The notes beneath the pieces were generated by a model. It was not told where the DNA came from. It saw only the letters and a list, made by a program, of their open reading frames with translations, and ran no database searches. 64,000 nucleotides of DNA from Prevotella sp. ne3005. GTDB lineage: Bacteria; Bacteroidota; Bacteroidia; Bacteroidales; Bacteroidaceae. The DNA is taken from the NCBI RefSeq assembly GCF_900110085.1, contig NZ_FOCK01000002.1:62001-126000 (forward strand), read 5' to 3'. This document shows positions 59,198 to 64,000 of the stretch, one piece after another. The translations under genes and the position numbers were made by a program. Position 1 is the stretch's first letter. The number at the start of each line of letters is the position of its first letter.

Positions 59198-59695
59198 TTA
59201 ACGTTTGTTTAATACCTCTTCGTCTTTTTTTAGGATATTTTGCAATATATGTCCCTTGATCCTCTTCTTCTCTGCGGCACTCAGCACTGGTTCTGAAGGA
59301 AAACGCTGCCAATCTGGTGTAAAATAACTGACACGGGACTCACCATATATGGAGTCAACAAGGAAGGTTTCCACCATTGCCACAACCTGCGAAACACTGT
59401 CTATGGGCTGCGCCAAAGGCAACAGTAACAGGTCGGTCTTCAACGACTCACTCATCCGGATGGTGAGACTATCGTCAGCCAAAGCCGTCATCTCACTGGT
59501 TCCTCCAAGCGTATTCCTCACCTCCGCCTTCATGTGGGAGTCGAGAAAATCGATGAAGTCAAGACGATTGTTCTGAGAAAGATAGGGCATCAAGGAGTCG
59601 GGCATCTGCTTGAAGATGTCGCGTATAGTGACATCCTGGGCAGACACCTGACCTGTTATAGAGGCGAACAATGCCGCCACAATCCATTTCCTCAT
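59198..59695 (-). CDS. DUF3256 family secreted protein
   Basis: A 165-residue protein with signal peptide 1-19 (AALFASITGQVSAQ). The mature part has IFKQMPDSLMPYLSQNNRLDFIDFLDSHMKAEV and a mixed alpha/beta body characteristic of the Bacteroidales DUF3256 family. The function is unknown. Its ATG overlaps the paaK stop by 4 bp (ATGA), so it is the last gene of the leftward operon. Confidence 0.82.
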   Translation of the reverse strand: MRKWIVAALFASITGQVSAQDVTIRDIFKQMPDSLMPYLSQNNRLDFIDFLDSHMKAEVRNTLGGTSEMTALADDSLTIRMSESLKTDLLLLPLAQPIDSVSQVVAMVETFLVDSIYGESRVSYFTPDWQRFPSEPVLSAAEKKRIKGHILQNILKKDEEVLNKR

Positions 59696-61032
59696 CCTCT
59701 GCTGGGTCTTAAGTCCTTCACGCGGACAGCCTTACCCTCGCTCTGAGGCAGCGAGCCTTTCTTCACGAGCTTGACCTGAGGCGTCAGCAGTATCTCGTCC
59801 TTCAGCGCGCGCTGGATGTCCTTCATCATCTTCTGCATCTCGGGATAGATCTCGGTCTCCAGACTATCGAGCTCTACTTCAACTGTCATCACATCGTTGT
59901 CATCGATAGTCTCCAGCGTGATCAGATAGTTAGAACCCAGACCAGGATACTGCACGAGAATCTTCTCCACCTGCATCGGGAATACGTTTACACCCTTGAT
60001 GATGAACATATCATCGGTACGACCCTTGATACGGTCGATACGACGATGGGTACGACCACACTTACACTCACCAGGAATGATGCGGGTAAGATCGCGAGTA
60101 CGATATCTAAGGATAGGCATCATCGTACGGTCGAGCGTGGTCAGCACCATCTCACCCATCTCACCATCGGGCACTGGCTCCAGGGTGTCAGGATCAACGA
60201 TCTCAACGATATAGTTATCCTCCCAAAGGTGCATACCTTCCTGATACTTACACTCGAAAGCTACACCAGGACCATTCATCTCGGTCATACCGAAAGAGTT
60301 AAAGGCCTTCACACCCAGCATACGCTCAATACGGCGACGCTGTTCCTCAGTATGAGGCTCGGCACCAATACAAAGGGTACGGAGCTTAGTTGATGCGGGA
60401 TCGACACCTTCCTCCTTGAACACCTCAGCCAGACGGATAGCATAAGAGGGAATGGCATGCAGGCAGGTCGTGCCAAAGTCCTTGATAAATTTGATCTGAC
60501 GCTTGGAGTTACCAGCTGCAGCAGGAACCGTCATGGCACCCAGCCACTCTGCACCATACTGGAAACCCAGACCACCTGTAAACATGCCATAACCAGAAGA
60601 ATTCTGGAACACATCGCTCTTACGACAGCCAACCATATAGAGGTTACGGGCAATCATATTGGCCCACGAACAAATGTCATGCTCGGAATAAACAACTACA
60701 CAGGGGTTACCTGTAGTTCCACTGGTAGAGTGGATACGAACAGCATCATCCAGATGGCCTCCTACCAAACCATAAGGATAGTTATCACGAAGATCCTGCT
60801 TTGTGGTAAAAGGAATCTTACGCAGATCGTCCAGGCTATTGATAGAATCAGCCGTGATACCCAGCTCACCTAAACGCTGCTTATAGAAAGGGGATTTCAG
60901 GCATACGTTGATTGTATCCTTCAGTTTTTTCACCTGCAGCTGCTGGAGCTGCTCTCTTGGCATCTTTTCGATTTCCGGCTGCCAACACTCTCCGTCAGGC
61001 TTAATAGTAGCCATGATTTTCTCGTCAGTCAT
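59692..61032 (-). CDS. paaK: Phenylacetate--CoA ligase PaaK-like
   Basis: An adenylate-forming ligase of 446 residues with HSTSGTTGNPCVV (ATP loop), EMNGPGVAFECKYQEG and LRYRTRDLTRI, as in PaaK. It activates phenylacetate or related aryl acids to CoA thioesters. In Bacteroides such genes are often next to indolepyruvate ferredoxin oxidoreductase, which is absent here. Whether it participates in aromatic amino-acid fermentation is inference. The start follows rsmE after a spacer with AAAGTAAR octamers. Confidence 0.92.
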   Translation of the reverse strand: MTDEKIMATIKPDGECWQPEIEKMPREQLQQLQVKKLKDTINVCLKSPFYKQRLGELGITADSINSLDDLRKIPFTTKQDLRDNYPYGLVGGHLDDAVRIHSTSGTTGNPCVVVYSEHDICSWANMIARNLYMVGCRKSDVFQNSSGYGMFTGGLGFQYGAEWLGAMTVPAAAGNSKRQIKFIKDFGTTCLHAIPSYAIRLAEVFKEEGVDPASTKLRTLCIGAEPHTEEQRRRIERMLGVKAFNSFGMTEMNGPGVAFECKYQEGMHLWEDNYIVEIVDPDTLEPVPDGEMGEMVLTTLDRTMMPILRYRTRDLTRIIPGECKCGRTHRRIDRIKGRTDDMFIIKGVNVFPMQVEKILVQYPGLGSNYLITLETIDDNDVMTVEVELDSLETEIYPEMQKMMKDIQRALKDEILLTPQVKLVKKGSLPQSEGKAVRVKDLRPSRG

Positions 61033-61044
61033 AATATTTTCGTT

Positions 61045-61068
61045 TTTACTTCTTTATTTTCTTACTTT
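61045..61068 (-). repeat. Three AAAGTAAR-type octamers between rsmE and paaK
   Basis: On the mRNA AAAGTAAG, AAAATAAA and GAAGTAAA; the rsmE stop TAA is in the first unit. Twelve bases remain before the paaK ATG. Same family as 31185-31216. Confidence 0.85.
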
Positions 61069-61781
61069 TTCGCCAGTTGCATCATCATCACGGCACTCAA
61101 GCCTGCCGTTTCTGTGCGCAAACGACTTTTACCCAGATGCACCGACTGCCAGCCAGCCTCCATAGCCAGCTTCACCTCGTCGATGGAGAAATCCCCCTCG
61201 GGACCGATCATCACCGTTGCATCCTCACTGTCAGAGGGTTTCTGCAGTTCTTCAAAAAGATAGCTGCGCGGTATCTCCTCATAGCAATGGGCAATATACT
61301 TTCTACCCTCGCGAGGCTGTTGTACGAACGACTTGAAGGAGACAATCTCGTTGATGACGGGCTTCCAGGCTTTGTGACTCTGCTTCATGGCCGAAACCAC
61401 GATCTTGTCCAGACGGGTGGTCTTCACCAGGCGGCGCTCAGAGAACTGACAATTGAGGAACGACACCTCGTCGAGTCCCACTTCTGTGACTTTCTCCATC
61501 ATCCACTCGATACGATCCATCATCTTCGTGGGTGCGATGGCGAGCTGAACCCTACCCTGCCACTGTGGCTCTTGAGGCATGGACTCCAGAATCTCATAGT
61601 AGCAATGGTGAGTGGCAGCTATCGTAACCTGTGCCTTGAAATAGTTACCCGCACCGTCCATCAGAAACATCTCGTCACCACTCTTCAGCCTGAGCACCCT
61701 GAGGGCATGCATCGCCTCCTCGGCAGGCAACTCAGTCTGCTGGGCAGCATCGGGTACATAGAAATATCTAGCTTCTTTCAT
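61062..61781 (-). CDS. rsmE: 16S rRNA m3U1498 methyltransferase
   Basis: A 239-residue SPOUT methyltransferase modifying U1498 in the 30S decoding centre. An N-terminal PUA-like domain (RYFYVPDAAQQ, HALRVLRLKSGDEMFLMDG) is followed by a knot domain with the SAM-binding MIGPEGDFS and LGKSRLRTETA. ATG 61781 (MKEARYFYV) begins 8 bp after the transporter stop. The spacer to paaK is octamer repeats. Confidence 0.95.
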   Translation of the reverse strand: MKEARYFYVPDAAQQTELPAEEAMHALRVLRLKSGDEMFLMDGAGNYFKAQVTIAATHHCYYEILESMPQEPQWQGRVQLAIAPTKMMDRIEWMMEKVTEVGLDEVSFLNCQFSERRLVKTTRLDKIVVSAMKQSHKAWKPVINEIVSFKSFVQQPREGRKYIAHCYEEIPRSYLFEELQKPSDSEDATVMIGPEGDFSIDEVKLAMEAGWQSVHLGKSRLRTETAGLSAVMMMQLAKK

Positions 61782-61789
61782 TGTTTTCT

Positions 61790-63106
61790 TTACTTGGTCT
61801 TTTCTGGATGGAACACCAGAGCGAACGATATACCCACAACGAGGGCAAAGGTGGCGAAGATGAACCAACAGGTGGTCCAATCACCCTGCAAAAATCCGTT
61901 CTCCCAATGACAATAATGGTTTACGATCTCTCCTGCCACCAATGTGCCAAACGTGGCTCCGACACCATTGGTCATCATCATGAAGAGTCCCTGGGCCGAG
62001 GCCTTGACACTTGGTTCGCACTCCTGGTCTACGAAGATACCACCTGAGACGTTAAAGAAGTCGAAGGCGACACCGTAGACGATACATGAGAGGATGAACA
62101 TAATCACGCCCGGCATCGCTGGGTTGCCCACACCGAAGAATCCGAAACGGAACACCCATGCGAACATGGACATCAGCATCACTACCTTGATACCAAAACG
62201 CTTCAGGAAGAAAGGTATCATCAGGATACAGAGCGCCTCACTGATCTGTGAGATAGAAGTGAGCAGTGTTGCATTATTGGCGGCAAAGGATGTTGCTATG
62301 GCTGCATCCGCACTTCCCTTGAAACTCGTGATAAAGGGTCCGGCATAGCCGTTGGTAACTTGCAGACACATACCCAGTAATGCTGAGAAGATAAAGAACA
62401 GGGCCATCTTCTGACTCTTGAAGAGTTTGAAGGCATTGAGCCCCAGACTCTCTGCCAGAGACACGTTGGTTTCCTTCTTCTCCAGTTTGCACTCGGGCAG
62501 CGTGAAACAATAGAGGAACAGCACAATGCTCAGAACACCTGAGACAAAGAACTGCATATAAGTATACTGGAATTTATGGGCATTGTCTGAAAGTGTCATT
62601 GAGAAACCGCCGTCTTCCCATACTGCGCAATTGACAAACCACATCATAACGATAAATCCTACGGTGCCAAGTACTCGGATGGGCGGGAAATCCTTCACTG
62701 TGTCAAGACCGTTTTTCTTCAGAATGGTGAATGCCGTGGTATTGGTCAGAGCAATGGTAGGCATGTAGAATGCGACGCTGAGCGTATAGAGCGCAATGAA
62801 CAATGCCTTGTTTTCCAGTTCGTTACCAAAGCCTGCCTGAATGCCGAGCCACCAGCAGCCCAGCATGAAGCCTCCTGCCAACAGATGGCAGAGACCTAAC
62901 GCACGCTGAGGTTGCATGTACTTATCAGCTACAATACCCATCAGTGTAGGCATAAAGATACTCACGATACCCTGGATGGCATAGAACCAAGAGATCTTGT
63001 CGCCTAATCCTGCTATTCCAAGGTAGTTTCCCATACATGTAAGATAAGCCCCCCAGACGGCAAACTCCAGGAAGTTCATCAATGACAAACGGAATTTCAA
63101 ATTCAT
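61790..63106 (-). CDS. Nucleoside:proton symporter, MFS (NupG-like)
   Basis: A 438-residue inner-membrane transporter with about twelve helices. The N-terminus MNLKFRLSLMNFLEFAVWGAYL and the GIVADKYMQPQRAL loop are typical of NupG/XapB-like nucleoside:H+ symporters in the major facilitator superfamily. It likely imports nucleosides for salvage. It starts 26 bp after the DUF4296 gene. Confidence 0.9.
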   Translation of the reverse strand: MNLKFRLSLMNFLEFAVWGAYLTCMGNYLGIAGLGDKISWFYAIQGIVSIFMPTLMGIVADKYMQPQRALGLCHLLAGGFMLGCWWLGIQAGFGNELENKALFIALYTLSVAFYMPTIALTNTTAFTILKKNGLDTVKDFPPIRVLGTVGFIVMMWFVNCAVWEDGGFSMTLSDNAHKFQYTYMQFFVSGVLSIVLFLYCFTLPECKLEKKETNVSLAESLGLNAFKLFKSQKMALFFIFSALLGMCLQVTNGYAGPFITSFKGSADAAIATSFAANNATLLTSISQISEALCILMIPFFLKRFGIKVVMLMSMFAWVFRFGFFGVGNPAMPGVIMFILSCIVYGVAFDFFNVSGGIFVDQECEPSVKASAQGLFMMMTNGVGATFGTLVAGEIVNHYCHWENGFLQGDWTTCWFIFATFALVVGISFALVFHPEKTK

Positions 63107-63132
63107 AATCTTATCGAGTTATTGGTTTTAAC

Positions 63133-64000
63133 TTAGTTTCTCTCTTTCTCAACGGTCCTCAGCACGGGGCGTTCACCTAAGCGGCGTACATGTGGTTTCA
63201 GCGAGTCGGCTTTCTCTGCCTTTACAGTGTCGGTCTTCGAAGCTTCCGTCTCCTCGGGCAATTTATTGTGGAAGCGAATAAGCCGGATGCCGTCAATGAA
63301 CATGAGGCACATATCATTTGATGGTTTTTCCTCCATGCGCTGTCCCATCAGGATGTAACCCTTGATTTCTTTCACGCGTTCCCTGCACATCGCGATTCTC
63401 AATGACGTCGAGCCTTTGCCAGAGACGATGGTATTCTGGGATACCGTACTATCGTTCTCATAAGTCATGGCCAGATAGGCCAATGCCTGAGAATAACCCG
63501 CTTGCGTCAGTAACTCATTGTTGAAGGTCATCAGGAAATGGTCACCAGCATGATACGAGGTGTCGCACTTCTGGTAGAACTGCATCAGGTGATAAGGACG
63601 CCGTGGCATCAGGATCAGCCTTCGTGGACCCTCCCACACATCGGCCGTATCACCCGAGAGCGACAACATACTGTAACGCTCCACCTCACCAGCGGAAGCA
63701 CCTCTGACGAGTGCCTCTTCGCCCAACCGTTCCTGCACATTCTTATAAATCTCTATAAAGCGGTCCGCACGCGTATAATAATAGACTAATGAGGAGTCAA
63801 ACTCTGCCCTCGTCACGTTGTGTTTCTTCAGCAACGCCTCGAAGAAGTAGTTACGAGTGTAGTCAGTGCTCTCGCCTTCCCTTGAGGCAATGCCCTGTGA
63901 CACATGATAGTCGTAAAGAATGTCCTCCATATCGTCAGGTTGGATCACATCTTCGGGCACACTGGGTTTACAGGCTGCAAACAACCACAGCCCCAATGCC
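63133..64000 (-). CDS. DUF4296 lipoprotein, 5' end beyond the window
   Basis: A lipoprotein cut by the right edge; the visible part begins at ALGLWLFAACKPSVPED, with the lipobox FAAC and Cys just inside the window, so only the first residues of the signal peptide are missing. MEDILYDYHVSQGIA and FFEALLKKHNVTRAEFDSSLVYYYTRADRF are DUF4296 hallmarks. The C-terminus is charged. Function unknown; an envelope location follows from the lipobox. First visible gene of the leftward operon. Confidence 0.85.
   Translation of the reverse strand, partial: ALGLWLFAACKPSVPEDVIQPDDMEDILYDYHVSQGIASREGESTDYTRNYFFEALLKKHNVTRAEFDSSLVYYYTRADRFIEIYKNVQERLGEEALVRGASAGEVERYSMLSLSGDTADVWEGPRRLILMPRRPYHLMQFYQKCDTSYHAGDHFLMTFNNELLTQAGYSQALAYLAMTYENDSTVSQNTIVSGKGSTSLRIAMCRERVKEIKGYILMGQRMEEKPSNDMCLMFIDGIRLIRFHNKLPEETEASKTDTVKAEKADSLKPHVRRLGERPVLRTVEKERN

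Noticed and set aside
59125..59259. 44-codon plus-strand ORF beginning MKNTWQRYNYF
   Set aside because: It runs into the antisense of the DUF3256 gene, has no forward promoter and ends without conservation clues.

Overview
The window looks like a chromosomal segment of a Bacteroidota bacterium, most likely Prevotella or a close Prevotellaceae relative. Three things point there. Promoters repeatedly show the Bacteroidetes pattern TTTG-N19/20-TAnnTTTG just upstream of genes. Shine-Dalgarno sequences are almost absent. Marker families of the phylum are present: DUF4270, DUF4296, DUF3256, DUF5687 and BACON lipoproteins, Rho with a long N-terminal insertion, and a GH5 cellulase with a Prevotella-type C-terminal tail. 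The species cannot be fixed from sequence alone.

Layout. 1-1265: ssb (cut by the left edge), an unrecognised gene, and a Gly-Leu-Leu-Gly tRNA cluster. 1402-2675: a broken junction in which the first 147 codons of glmS run into an N-terminally truncated nspC in another frame. 2826-3003: two identical tRNA-Asp genes. 3103-7918: leftward operon engB, ABC-F ATPase, recR, small membrane protein, GT2 glycosyltransferase, GNAT acetyltransferase, divergent from rho (8084-10012). 10067-14500: an AT-rich accessory region with an A1S_2505-like gene, a small ORF, a BACON/Ig-like surface lipoprotein behind a large structured leader, a 607-bp non-coding inverted-repeat element, an orphan MNT nucleotidyltransferase and a DUF5053-like gene pair. 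14610-22501: tilS, an rRNA methyltransferase-like gene and a 3'-5' exonuclease (leftward), then ftsK, lolA-like and DUF5687 (rightward). 22581-22959: tRNAs Lys, Lys, Thr, Gly.

22996-36161: a GH73/LysM hydrolase, cdd, a beta-helix lipoprotein, reverse rubrerythrin, a tandem pair of Cache-HAMP sensors (the first a pseudo-kinase, the second an intact histidine kinase), hisS, purA, a fur-family regulator, a DNA-alkylation-repair-like gene, a dipeptidyl peptidase III and an AraC-type regulator. 36266-47805: recQ, a glycogen-synthase-like gene, DUF4270, a 42-codon ORF, a UvrD/PcrA helicase, a small secreted protein, carB and an IMPACT-family gene. 47905-53214: tRNA-Ser, DUF1015, GH5 cellulase, serA and serC. 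53459-58958: folK-like, M64 peptidase, TrmH-type methyltransferase, OmpA-like lipoprotein, mtgA, proS. 59198-64000: leftward cluster DUF4296 (cut by the right edge), nucleoside transporter, rsmE, paaK, DUF3256.

Most genes are housekeeping: translation, replication and repair, wall synthesis, and nucleotide and serine metabolism. Three patterns are unusual. First, seven stop-to-start spacers consist of 7-, 8- or 10-nt tandem repeats, in four sequence families, that are mostly purine-rich on the mRNA and run from the upstream stop codon towards or up to the downstream start codon. Second, the 12.5-13.5 kb region carries no gene but holds a long folded leader and a symmetric inverted-repeat element enclosing 22-bp tandem repeats and two perfect 16-bp palindromes. 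Third, the glmS/nspC junction is either a real deletion or an assembly chimera.
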